A DNA stretch of 64,000 nt from Oceaniglobus indicus (GTDB taxonomy: Bacteria; Pseudomonadota; Alphaproteobacteria; Rhodobacterales; Rhodobacteraceae), in assembly GCF_002751875.1 (NCBI RefSeq), contig NZ_NMZM01000002.1:248001-312000 (forward strand), in the 5' to 3' direction. The position numbers and the translations under genes were made by a program. Positions 9,016 through 17,241 of the stretch are shown here, in pieces; positions within the stretch are counted from its first letter, which is position 1, and every line of letters starts with the position of its first letter. Below the pieces are notes generated by a model. It was not told the origin of the DNA, did not search any database, and saw only the letters and a list, made by a program, of their open reading frames with translations.

Positions 9016-10056
9016 TCAGCACCGGTTGCGGGCAGGTTCGCCCGCGATATAACGGCGGACCTCTTCTGCGGCCTGTTCGGCGGCATAGGTCACCGTGCGC
9101 ACCGAGGCCCCGGCGATATGGGGCGTCAGGGTCACGTTGGGCAACTGCAACAGCGGCCAGTCGGCGGGAACCGGTTCGACGCCGAAGGTTTCCAGCATGG
9201 CACTGCCGATTTCGCCGTCCACGAGCGCCTGATACAGGTCATCGTAATCGCACATCGGTCCACGTGCCGTGTTCACGAACAGGGCGTCGTTCTTCATCTT
9301 TCTGAAAGCCTCGGCATTCATCATGTTCCTTGTTTCGTCCGTGACGCGGGCATGCAACGTCACCACGTCCGAGTCGGCCAACAGCCGGTCAAGCGATACG
9401 TGCTCGACCCCGGCCTGTGCGTCCTCGGGGGCCAGTTGCACATAGGGATCGCAGACCAGCACCCGGGTGCCGAAGGCGCGCAGCAGTTTCACGACCTTGG
9501 TCCCGATATTGCCATAGCCGATGACGCCAACGGTCATCTCGTTCAATTCGCGCCCGGTGGTGTCGGCGCGGTAAAGATCGCCGCGCCACTTGCCCTGGCG
9601 CAAGGCCTCGTGCCCCGTGCGGATCTTGCGCGTCTCGGCGAGGATCGCGCCGATGGTGAACTCGGCCACCGCGGTCGCGTTGCGCCCCGGCGTGTTGACC
9701 ACCGTCACCCCGTGATCCGCCGCCGCCGCCATGTCCACGTTGACCGGCCCGCCGCGCGACACCGCGACCAGCTTGAGGTTCGGCATCCGCTCGAACATGC
9801 CGCGCGACAGGGGCGCCAGTTGGGTCACCAGGATTTCCGCGTCACCGACAAACTCCACCACGTCATCGGCCGTGCCGAAATATTCCTTCAGGCCATCCAT
9901 GCCATCGACGGCATAGCCATGTTCCATCGGGTCGTCCGGCCAGTTGTTCGTCTTGGTGCGGATGCTCACGTCGTCTCCGCACGCCGCAACCAATGCATCG
10001 GCGAAGGCTTCGGGCAGCATGAACAGATCCCCGATGATCGCGACCGACTTAGGCAT
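9016..10056 (-). CDS. D-isomer-specific 2-hydroxyacid dehydrogenase (NAD-dependent)
   Basis: 346 aa enzyme with a Rossmann motif GYGNIG (180-185) and the catalytic Arg265 (NTARGPM), Glu294 (GVEP) and His313 (TPHIAG) triad of the D-2-hydroxyacid dehydrogenase family. It is closest in look to phosphoglycerate or hydroxypyruvate reductase-like members. The start at 10056 overlaps the eryA stop by 8 bp. It is not part of the published erythritol pathway, so it may oxidise or reduce a C2-C4 hydroxyacid arising from the aldolase branch of this operon. Confidence 0.85.
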   Translation of the reverse strand: MPKSVAIIGDLFMLPEAFADALVAACGDDVSIRTKTNNWPDDPMEHGYAVDGMDGLKEYFGTADDVVEFVGDAEILVTQLAPLSRGMFERMPNLKLVAVSRGGPVNVDMAAAADHGVTVVNTPGRNATAVAEFTIGAILAETRKIRTGHEALRQGKWRGDLYRADTTGRELNEMTVGVIGYGNIGTKVVKLLRAFGTRVLVCDPYVQLAPEDAQAGVEHVSLDRLLADSDVVTLHARVTDETRNMMNAEAFRKMKNDALFVNTARGPMCDYDDLYQALVDGEIGSAMLETFGVEPVPADWPLLQLPNVTLTPHIAGASVRTVTYAAEQAAEEVRRYIAGEPARNRC

Positions 10057-11623
10057 GGTTCGTCTCCTTGGTGTTGATGGCAGCCAGCGTCGCCCAGACC
10101 GGGGCAGTCTGGGCGCGAAGGGTGCGATAGGACGGGTAAAGGGCGCTGTAGCGTGCGGCAAGCGCCGCATCCGGCGCCTCGGCGGGGCCCAGCAGGGGCT
10201 GCACCCAATCGGCGCAGCAGGCACTCATGTCGGGATAGGCGCCGATGGCGACGGCGGCGGTCATCGCCGCCCCCGCCGCCCCCGCCTCCTCGCGCGAGGT
10301 GGTGCGCACCGAGGCGCCCAGCGCGGCCGACAGGATCCGGCGCAGCGCCGCCGAGCGGGCCGCGCCGCCGGTCAGTCGCACCTCGGCCGGTGCGCCGCCC
10401 ATGGCGTCATAGCAATCGCGCGCCGCGTATCCCAGGCCCTCGATCACGGCGCGCAGCAGATCCGCAAAGCCGTGCCGCGTTCCCAGCCCGACAAACCCGG
10501 CCCGGGCGCTGGTGTCGACGAACGGCCCACGCTCGCCCGCTTCGGAAATATAGGGGTGATAGATCACCTCGCCCGGGTTCGTGCGCGACAGCCAGCCTTC
10601 GATCCGGGCGACCAGATCGGCGCGGCTGACGGTGCCGCCCATCTCCTCGATCAGATCTGCCCCCAGCCCCAGCAACCAGTCGATGTTCAGCGTCGAGGCC
10701 ATGTTGGTCTGGATCTGCGCTACGGTGTCGGGCACCGGCAGGACCATGACATAACCCGATGGCTCAGCGCTCAGCCGGACGTCGGCGGCGGGGGTCGCGC
10801 GCATGTGCATGCCGGTCGATCCCACGATGGTGCAGCCGGTCGCGGCATCGGGCGTGTACAACCCCGCCCCCAAACCGGTGCGGGCCACATCGACATAGGC
10901 CAGCGCCACGGGCGTGCCGCGCAGAAGGCCGGTCTGTGCCGCGGCCTCTGCGCTCAGGCCATGGGTCTGGCGGACACCATCGACAATCTCGGGCAGCAGC
11001 GCGCGCCGGTGATCCAGCCCCAGGCTGGCGATCACCGCATCGCTGTAGGTGCGGGTGCGATAGTTGCCGAAGGTGAAATTCGCTTCCGACGGATCGGTGG
11101 CGCGCACACTCGTCAGGTTCAGATACAGCCAGTCCTTGCAGTGCAGCGCGACCTCGGATGCGTCCAGAACGTCGGGTGTCGTGGCATCCATATGGGCCAA
11201 TTGCACGCCCATCTGGCAGGCGTTCAGCCCCGTTCCGGTGCTTTCGAACCGCGCGCGCGTGTCGGCCTGGCGCAGCCGTGTCGCCGTTGGCGAACTGCGC
11301 GCATCCAGCCACAGCCAGGCGTCCGTCACCGGCCGGTTGTCCTTGCCCACCAGCCAGGTGCCATCGCCCTGCCCGGTCACGGCAAGCGCGGCCGTGCGCG
11401 TGGCAAGGTCCGGCACCTTGGCGGCCAGATCCCGCAGGGTCCGGGCACAATTCGCCCACGTCTCGTCCTGCGACTGGAACGCGGCACCATCGGCGCGGGT
11501 GGTGTATCGGTTGGGGACAGCGGCCACGGCGATCTGCGTGCCGTCCAGCAGGAAGGCCACGGATTTGATCACCGAGGTGCCGGCATCGATCCCGATCAGA
11601 ATGTCGCGCGCCCGATCCGTCAT
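10049..11623 (-). CDS. eryA: Erythritol kinase EryA (FGGY family)
   Basis: First catabolic step: ATP-dependent phosphorylation of erythritol. 524 aa, FGGY kinase size. Motifs include GIDAGTSVIKSVAF (10-23), VTGQGDGTWLVGKDNRPV, LHCKDWLYLNLT, RATDPSEANFTFGNYRTR, HPYISEAGERGPFV and the late LTGGAARSAALR adenosine loop. These match my recollection of Brucella and Sinorhizobium EryA much better than glycerol or xylulose kinases. The ATG at 11623 overlaps the stop of the preceding ABC ATPase gene (ATGA), so transporter and kinase are co-translated. Confidence 0.9.
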   Translation of the reverse strand: MTDRARDILIGIDAGTSVIKSVAFLLDGTQIAVAAVPNRYTTRADGAAFQSQDETWANCARTLRDLAAKVPDLATRTAALAVTGQGDGTWLVGKDNRPVTDAWLWLDARSSPTATRLRQADTRARFESTGTGLNACQMGVQLAHMDATTPDVLDASEVALHCKDWLYLNLTSVRATDPSEANFTFGNYRTRTYSDAVIASLGLDHRRALLPEIVDGVRQTHGLSAEAAAQTGLLRGTPVALAYVDVARTGLGAGLYTPDAATGCTIVGSTGMHMRATPAADVRLSAEPSGYVMVLPVPDTVAQIQTNMASTLNIDWLLGLGADLIEEMGGTVSRADLVARIEGWLSRTNPGEVIYHPYISEAGERGPFVDTSARAGFVGLGTRHGFADLLRAVIEGLGYAARDCYDAMGGAPAEVRLTGGAARSAALRRILSAALGASVRTTSREEAGAAGAAMTAAVAIGAYPDMSACCADWVQPLLGPAEAPDAALAARYSALYPSYRTLRAQTAPVWATLAAINTKETNHA

Positions 11624-12744
11624 GCCAGATGCGTCCCGTGGCTGAGCGCGGCGCCGGTGTCCTTGTCGAAGACATGCAGGTCTTCGGGGGCCAGGCGCAC
11701 CCTGATCGCATCCCCGACGGCGACATCCGCCCGGTCATGTTCGACCAGGACGATCGTGCCCCGGGCAAACGTCGCGGCGATATGGCTTTGATCCCCCAGC
11801 CACTGGTTCGCGATCACCTGCGCCTCGGCGCCGGCCGTATCCCGTTGCACCGCGTAGGGCCGCACGCCCAGCATGATGTCCTTGCGCGCCAGAAGCGTTG
11901 CGCGCACTTCGGGGGCGAAGGCGTCGGAGGCATAGTTCAGATGCACGCCATCCCCCAGGTCAAGCTGCAACTGCCCGCCCCCGTCGCTGGCCTGTGCGGA
12001 AAAGACGTTCATCGGGGGTTCGCCCACGAAGGTGCCGGTGAACAGGTTTGCAGGCGCCTCCTTGATGGTCTGCGGCGTTGCGAACTGTTGCAGGACGCCG
12101 CCTTCCATCACCGCGATCCGGTCTGCCAGGGCGTTGGCTTCGGTCTGGTCATGGGTCACCAGGATCGCGGTCAGCCCGCGTTCCTTGATATAATGCTTGA
12201 TCCGGCCGCGCAGCAGCGTGCGCAACTGCGGCTCGAGCTGGCCCATGGGTTCGTCGAGAAGATGCAGATCGGCATCGCGGATCAACGCACGCGCCAGCGA
12301 GGCGCGCTGTTGCTGCCCGCCCGATACCGAGGTGGGATAGCGATGCAGGATATCGGTGATCTCCAGCATCTCGGTCACTTCCTTGACCTTGGCGTCCACC
12401 TCGGCAGCCGGCAGCTTGGCCGCCTTCAGCGCAAAGGCGATGTTTTCGCCGACGGTCACCGTCGGATAGAGCGAGTATCCCTCGAACGCCATCGCCACGT
12501 TGCGCCGCACCGGGGGCAGGGTCTGCACCTCGCGCCCGGCAAGCGAAATGGTGCCGCGGCTGGTTTCCTCGAACCCCGCGATCATCCGCAGGGTCGAGGT
12601 CTTGCCGCACCCGGACGACCCGAGAAGTGCGATGATCTCACCCTTCATCACGTCCATGTCGATGTTCTGAACGGCATGGACGCCCTGGCCGATGGGGCCA
12701 TAGAATTTGTCGACACCCGCAAGTTTCAACAGGACGGTCATCAT
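11620..12744 (-). CDS. ABC transporter ATP-binding protein, MalK/UgpC type (second ATPase)
   Basis: 374 aa ATPase with a C-terminal TOBE regulatory domain, energising the polyol importer. Walker A is GSSGCGKT, the signature is SVSGGQQQR, Walker B is LHLLDEP and the switch histidine is present in VTHDQTEA. Two substitutions stand out: the Q-loop reads AFEGYSLYP (Gln to Glu) and the D-loop reads GQLEPQLR instead of SNLDAKLR. It is paired with a different ATPase encoded immediately upstream, so the transporter uses an ATPase heterodimer, as proposed for the glycerol transporter GlpST of rhizobia. Start 12744 overlaps the upstream stop by ATGA; an alternative ATG is one codon later. Confidence 0.88.
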   Translation of the reverse strand: MMTVLLKLAGVDKFYGPIGQGVHAVQNIDMDVMKGEIIALLGSSGCGKTSTLRMIAGFEETSRGTISLAGREVQTLPPVRRNVAMAFEGYSLYPTVTVGENIAFALKAAKLPAAEVDAKVKEVTEMLEITDILHRYPTSVSGGQQQRASLARALIRDADLHLLDEPMGQLEPQLRTLLRGRIKHYIKERGLTAILVTHDQTEANALADRIAVMEGGVLQQFATPQTIKEAPANLFTGTFVGEPPMNVFSAQASDGGGQLQLDLGDGVHLNYASDAFAPEVRATLLARKDIMLGVRPYAVQRDTAGAEAQVIANQWLGDQSHIAATFARGTIVLVEHDRADVAVGDAIRVRLAPEDLHVFDKDTGAALSHGTHLA

Positions 12745-13856
12745 GCGGCTCCTTGTGATCTTGCGGTGTGACGTTCGGTCGGGACAATCCGGTTGCCCGT
12801 GGCACGGTCGAACAGGTGGACATGTGTCGCATCGATCGCGATGAACCCCGTGCCTTCGGCGGGACCGGGCGTGCCGGCGGGGCGCGACACCATGATTTCG
12901 CGCCCGTTCTTCGTCAGCCCCAAGGTGACGGTCTTTTCGTTCAGCGGCGTCTCGGTCTCGATCGTCAGGGGGATCGCGTCGGCAGTGCCTTCGGCAACGA
13001 AGCGCAGCGCCTCGGGGCGGATGCCGACGATGCACGCGCGCCCGGCGACCTCGCCATAGCCGCCATCGATGGGCACGGGAACGCCGGACAGGGTGATGCG
13101 CATGCCGCCCTCGGTCTGTTCGGGGATGACATCCAGCAGGTTGATCACCGGATCCCCGAACAGGCGGGCGATCTCGATATTGGCCGGTGCCAGGTAGATT
13201 TCGGAGGGCGTTCCGGTCTGTTCGATCCCGTGGGCATTCATCACCGCGATCCGGTCGCCCAGCGCCATCGCCTCCTTGTAATCCTGCGTGACATAGATCA
13301 CCGTGGCGTTCTGATCCTTCAGCAGACGCGGCAATTCCAGCCGCATCTCGAACCGCAGCTTGGCATCGACGTTGCGCAACGGATCGTCCAGCAACAGGAT
13401 GTCCGGCTCGCCGGCCAGGGCGCGGGCCAGGGCCGTGCGCTGTTTCTGGCCGTTGGACAGTTCCTTGGGCTTGTGGTGCAGCACATGCTCGATCTTCAGC
13501 ATCCGGGCGATCCTGTTCACCGTTTCGGTGATCGCGGATTTGCTCATGTTGCGGGCGGTCAGGGGGGCGGCGATGTTCTGCGTCGCGTCCATGTGCGGAA
13601 ACAGCGCGAAGTTCTGGAACGCCATGCCGATGCCGCGATCTTCCGGCTCGACCCCGTCCATGTCGCGCCCCTGGATTGTGATCGTGCCTTCGTCCGGCTC
13701 GATCACGCCCGCGATCAGGCGCAGCAACACGGTCTTGCCTGCCCCTGACGGGCCGAACAACACCAGTGTTTCGCCGCTGTCCACCGACAGGCTGACCCCG
13801 TCAAGGACCACGTCCTTCTTGAAGGCTTTGACAATGTTCTCAAGCGCCAGGGTCAT
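12741..13856 (-). CDS. ABC transporter ATP-binding protein, MalK/UgpC type (first ATPase, degenerate catalytic site)
   Basis: 371 aa ATPase with a C-terminal TOBE region. Walker A GPSGAGKT (about 34-41) and the Q-loop glutamine (AFQNFALFP) are present, but Walker B ends LLDDP with Asp instead of the catalytic Glu, the switch region is VTQDYKEA with Gln instead of His, and the signature is LSNGQKQR. This suggests weak or no hydrolysis at the composite site that uses its Walker motifs, so the partner encoded downstream probably does most of the work. It starts 3 bp after the permease gene and ends in an ATGA overlap with the partner. Confidence 0.88.
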   Translation of the reverse strand: MTLALENIVKAFKKDVVLDGVSLSVDSGETLVLFGPSGAGKTVLLRLIAGVIEPDEGTITIQGRDMDGVEPEDRGIGMAFQNFALFPHMDATQNIAAPLTARNMSKSAITETVNRIARMLKIEHVLHHKPKELSNGQKQRTALARALAGEPDILLLDDPLRNVDAKLRFEMRLELPRLLKDQNATVIYVTQDYKEAMALGDRIAVMNAHGIEQTGTPSEIYLAPANIEIARLFGDPVINLLDVIPEQTEGGMRITLSGVPVPIDGGYGEVAGRACIVGIRPEALRFVAEGTADAIPLTIETETPLNEKTVTLGLTKNGREIMVSRPAGTPGPAEGTGFIAIDATHVHLFDRATGNRIVPTERHTARSQGAA

Positions 13857-13859
13857 GGT

Positions 13860-14717
13860 CTATCCTTTCACCGCGCCAAGGCTCAGGCCTTCGACAAGAT
13901 AGCGTTGTGCGTAAAGCGCCAGGGCAAAGGTCGGCGCGATCGACAGGATGATCCCGGCCGCAATCTGGCCGTATTGCACGCCCGACGCCGTGATGAAGGC
14001 CAGCGCCCCCACCGTCACCGGCTGCTTGTCCGCCGAGGCCAGCACCAGCGCGAAGATGAAGTTGTTCCAGGCAAAGATGAACGCCAGAAGGGCGGCTGCC
14101 GCGATGCCCGGACCGGCCAGCGGAAGCGCGATCTTGCGGAACGTCGTCCACCAGCGATGTCCGGCGATGCGATAGGCATATTCGATGTCGGCGGGAATAT
14201 CTTCGAAATAGCCGCGCACGATCCACAGGATCAGGGGCAGCACGATCAGCTGATAGACCCAGATCAGACCGCCATAGGTGTTGGCCAGACCCAGCTGCTG
14301 GAAATAGATCGTCAGCGGCAGCAGCACCAGAAGGGGCGGCGCGAAGCGGAAGGACAGAAGGGTAAACGCGATGTCTTCCGACCCCCGGAACTTGAGCCGC
14401 GCAAAGGCATAGGCAGCGGGCACGCCAAGGACCAGGCCGACGGCAACCGACGTTGTCGACAGGAACAGCGAGTTGAACAGGTTGCCCATGAACTTGATCT
14501 CGAGCGAGCTGGTGTCGGTGACCAGCTGGCCGGTGATCAGCCCGCGGTAATTCTGCAACGTCGGCTCGAAGAAGATCGACGGCGGCACCTGCAGGATCGT
14601 CGCGTTGGTCTGGAACGACATCAGCACGATCCAGAAAATCGGGAACATGAAGAACAGGATCACGAGGGTGATCGCGATGCCGCGCAGCACCCGTTCAAGT
14701 GGTGAAGTGGTGTTCAT
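13860..14717 (-). CDS. Carbohydrate ABC transporter permease (MalG type)
   Basis: 285 aa inner-membrane permease with about six hydrophobic segments. The EAA loop, which docks the ATPase, reads EYAYRIAGHRWWTTFRKIALP. A hydrophobic first helix starts near residue 12 (LRGIAITLVILFFMFPIFWI). It forms a heterodimer with the product of the preceding gene. The five transporter genes resemble polyol (Mpt) or glycerol (Glp) ABC systems of rhizobia more than the ribose-type EryEFG erythritol transporter of Brucella. Confidence 0.88.
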   Translation of the reverse strand: MNTTSPLERVLRGIAITLVILFFMFPIFWIVLMSFQTNATILQVPPSIFFEPTLQNYRGLITGQLVTDTSSLEIKFMGNLFNSLFLSTTSVAVGLVLGVPAAYAFARLKFRGSEDIAFTLLSFRFAPPLLVLLPLTIYFQQLGLANTYGGLIWVYQLIVLPLILWIVRGYFEDIPADIEYAYRIAGHRWWTTFRKIALPLAGPGIAAAALLAFIFAWNNFIFALVLASADKQPVTVGALAFITASGVQYGQIAAGIILSIAPTFALALYAQRYLVEGLSLGAVKG

Positions 14718-14728
14718 GGCGCCGCTCC

Positions 14729-15652
14729 CTATGCTTCGCCGCGCTGCCGCTCACGCAGGCGCAACCAGTTTTTGATGAAGATGTTCGACAGGAAAAAGGT
14801 GATCGCCCAGAGGATCATCATCAGCGCGGCGGACCGCCCCACGTTCGTCGATTGGAAGAAGTTCAGGTAAGCCTCGACCTGAAAAACCGTCAGGGAATCC
14901 CCCGGTCCGCCCTGGGTCATGGCATAGATGATGTCGAACTGCTGGATGCTTTCGATCACGCGGAACAGGACGGCCGTCAGAAGGAAGGGCGTCAGCATCG
15001 GCAAGGTGATGCGATAGAACACGAACCATCGCGGCACCCCGTCCAGCGCCGCCGCCTCGAACGGCTGTTGCGGCAGGGATCGCAGACCGGCAAGCAGCAG
15101 GATCATGATGAAGGGCGTATAGACCCAGACATCGACGATCACGACCGTCAGCATCGCGGTTTGCGGGTCGGACGCCCAGTTGAAATTGGTAAAGCCCAGC
15201 AAGTCGGCGAAATAGGACAGGATACCGAAACCCGGATTGGTCATCAGCTTCCACATCAACGCCGCCAGCGCCGGCGCCGTCATCAGCGGCATCAGCAGCA
15301 TGATCGACACGAAGTTGTTGAACCGCGACCGCTTCTGCAACAGCAGCGCGATGCCAAGCCCCAGCAGAAGTTCGATCCCGACGGTCGCGAAAGCATAGGT
15401 CAGCGACACCTTCAACGTATTCCAGAACGAGGAATCCGACAGGAAGTTCAGATAGTTTTCGCCCCAGTTGAACTTGCGCGCCCAGGGCTGTGACAGGCGA
15501 TAACGCTGCAACGAATACAGCACGGCCGTGAAGAACGGGATCAGGATGCCGATGCAGACAAGCAGGGCAGGAAGGCTGAGAACATAGGGCAGCATCCGTC
15601 GGCTGACCTTGAATCGCCTGCGAGGGGGGGCGCCTGTCGACACGTCTGACAT
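14729..15652 (-). CDS. Carbohydrate ABC transporter permease (MalF type)
   Basis: 307 aa inner-membrane permease; the EAA loop is FEAAALDGVPRWFVFYRITLP. An in-frame ATG three codons earlier (15661) sits directly against the AGGAG ribosome-binding sequence, while the ATG at 15652 is 9 bases from it, so 15652 is the preferred start. It lies 114 bp downstream of the binding-protein gene, with a strong stem-loop in between, and 11 bp upstream of the partner permease gene. Confidence 0.88.
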   Translation of the reverse strand: MSDVSTGAPPRRRFKVSRRMLPYVLSLPALLVCIGILIPFFTAVLYSLQRYRLSQPWARKFNWGENYLNFLSDSSFWNTLKVSLTYAFATVGIELLLGLGIALLLQKRSRFNNFVSIMLLMPLMTAPALAALMWKLMTNPGFGILSYFADLLGFTNFNWASDPQTAMLTVVIVDVWVYTPFIMILLLAGLRSLPQQPFEAAALDGVPRWFVFYRITLPMLTPFLLTAVLFRVIESIQQFDIIYAMTQGGPGDSLTVFQVEAYLNFFQSTNVGRSAALMMILWAITFFLSNIFIKNWLRLRERQRGEA

Positions 15653-15721
15653 GACAATCATCTCCTGTGGCCCCGAGCGCGGTCAGGGCGTGCAAGTCAT
15701 CTTCGGATCTGAAAAACCGGT

Positions 15722-15749
15722 GGGCCTGCCCAAACCCGAGGGCAGGCCC
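15722..15749 (-). terminator. Intra-operon stem-loop after the binding-protein gene (attenuator-like)
   Basis: GGGCCTGCCC and GGGCAGGCCC form a perfect 10-bp stem with an 8-nt loop. On the transcribed (minus) strand the stem is followed after 5 bases by five U residues. It lies between the binding-protein stop and the first permease start. Such a structure can stop part of the transcripts or protect the upstream mRNA end, giving more binding protein than permease. Confidence 0.7.
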
Positions 15750-15766
15750 GGTCGCGTTCGCGCGGC

Positions 15767-17212
15767 CTAGTGCAGGCCGGCTTCGCCCAACTGACGGTTC
15801 ACGGACTCGGCCAGCATGTCCAGCCCCTCGTCGACCGGCGTCTCGTTGGCCACCATCTTCTGAAGCGTCTGGGCCCATTCCGTCGTCAGGTCGAAGAACA
15901 ACGGCTGCGGCGTGAACTTGATCGACGCGCCGGGTGCCGATACGTCATGCATCTGGACATAGCCCGGATACTTGGCCGACAGCTTGTCGCGGAACATCTC
16001 GTCGGCCCAGACCGACGCCCGTGCCGGGTTCACGAGGTCCATCTCGCGGGCGCCGAACAGGTCATGCTCGGGGCCGGTGACCCACTGCAGGAAATACCAC
16101 GCCGCGTCCTTCTTCTGCGAGAACTTGGACATGGCCATCGACCAGATCCAGATGTTCGGCGTGGGAGCCGAGGCAGCGGGGTTGGCCGCGAACGCCGAAA
16201 AGGCGAGGTTGCCGGCTTCGGCGTTGTCGCCGCCGTTCATGAAATACCCCAGAATATCGGCGTCGAACATCATCGCCGATTTCCCCGCACCCACATCGGT
16301 GCCGACCTGGTACCAGGTGTGCGTCGACCAGTCGGGCGCACCGGATTCCTGAATCATCTCGACCCATTTGCGGTGGTATTCCTTGGACACATCCGTGTTC
16401 ATCGCCGCCGACAGCATGCCGTCGTCACCCACGGTCAGATCGACCTGGTCGAAGTTGGTATAGCCCGACAGGAATCCCGGGTGGATCGTCGCCCAGCTGC
16501 GCGAGCCGCGCACGCCGATGCCATAGCCACCGTCCATCACCGCCTTCGCAGCCGCCGCCGTGTCCAGCAGTTCGTCGATGTTGGTCGGCACGGACAGGTT
16601 GTTGGCGTCGAAGATCCGCTGGTTGTAGGTCAGGTTGTTCTGCTCATAGGCCAGCGGGATGCACCATTGCTTGGCATCCTCCGACCCGATGGGGGCGCCG
16701 GGCACGCCGCTCCAGGCACAGGACTTGCGCACGCCTTCCAGCATGTCCTCCCAGTTGTAGTCGGGGTTGGTCTTGCTGTCGTCGGTGATCCACTCGTTCA
16801 GATCCTCGACCCAGCCCGCCGGTCCATAGGTCCATGTCATGTAGGCGCCGGTCATGAAGGCATCGTATTCGCTGGATCCCGACGACAACGCGGCGGTGAC
16901 CTTGTCGAAATACACGTCCTCGGGGAAGACGTCGTATTGCACGTCCATCCCCGTCAGTTCCTTGAAATTCTCGAGGTTGGCCAGCATCGCATCGGTATAG
17001 GGATGCTGGTTCAGCAGCAGGCGCACCGTCGTGCCTTCGTGCTTCTTCCAGTCGAAACCGTTCTGCGCCAGCGCGCGGGTCGCCGAGGCGTTGACCAGGA
17101 CAGCCGCCGCCGAGGTCGACAGACCCAACGCCCCGAGGCCCCGGAACAACTCGCGCCGGCTCATCCGGCCCGCCGTGAAGCTGTCGATCAGCTTGTTCTC
17201 TTTGTCATACAT
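15767..17212 (-). CDS. Extracellular solute-binding protein, family 1 (polyol ABC importer), Tat-type leader
   Basis: 481 aa periplasmic binding protein for the operon's ABC transporter. The N terminus carries a twin-arginine leader (SRRELFRG) and a hydrophobic Ala-rich core ending near ATRALAQ, so Tat export is likely. The mature part is a family-1 solute-binding fold. The ATG at 17212 is chosen because GGGAGG lies 7 bases upstream; an ATG at 17236 opens the same frame but has no such site. It follows eryD by 29 bp. The ligand is probably erythritol or a related polyol, judged from the linked catabolic genes. Confidence 0.87.
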   Translation of the reverse strand: MYDKENKLIDSFTAGRMSRRELFRGLGALGLSTSAAAVLVNASATRALAQNGFDWKKHEGTTVRLLLNQHPYTDAMLANLENFKELTGMDVQYDVFPEDVYFDKVTAALSSGSSEYDAFMTGAYMTWTYGPAGWVEDLNEWITDDSKTNPDYNWEDMLEGVRKSCAWSGVPGAPIGSEDAKQWCIPLAYEQNNLTYNQRIFDANNLSVPTNIDELLDTAAAAKAVMDGGYGIGVRGSRSWATIHPGFLSGYTNFDQVDLTVGDDGMLSAAMNTDVSKEYHRKWVEMIQESGAPDWSTHTWYQVGTDVGAGKSAMMFDADILGYFMNGGDNAEAGNLAFSAFAANPAASAPTPNIWIWSMAMSKFSQKKDAAWYFLQWVTGPEHDLFGAREMDLVNPARASVWADEMFRDKLSAKYPGYVQMHDVSAPGASIKFTPQPLFFDLTTEWAQTLQKMVANETPVDEGLDMLAESVNRQLGEAGLH

Positions 17213-17241
17213 GATACTTCCTCCCTTGGTTTCCATATTTG

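Noticed and set aside
17213-17236. Start of the polyol-binding protein at ATG 17236
   Set aside because: No ribosome-binding site precedes it, whereas GGGAGG is well placed for the ATG at 17212.
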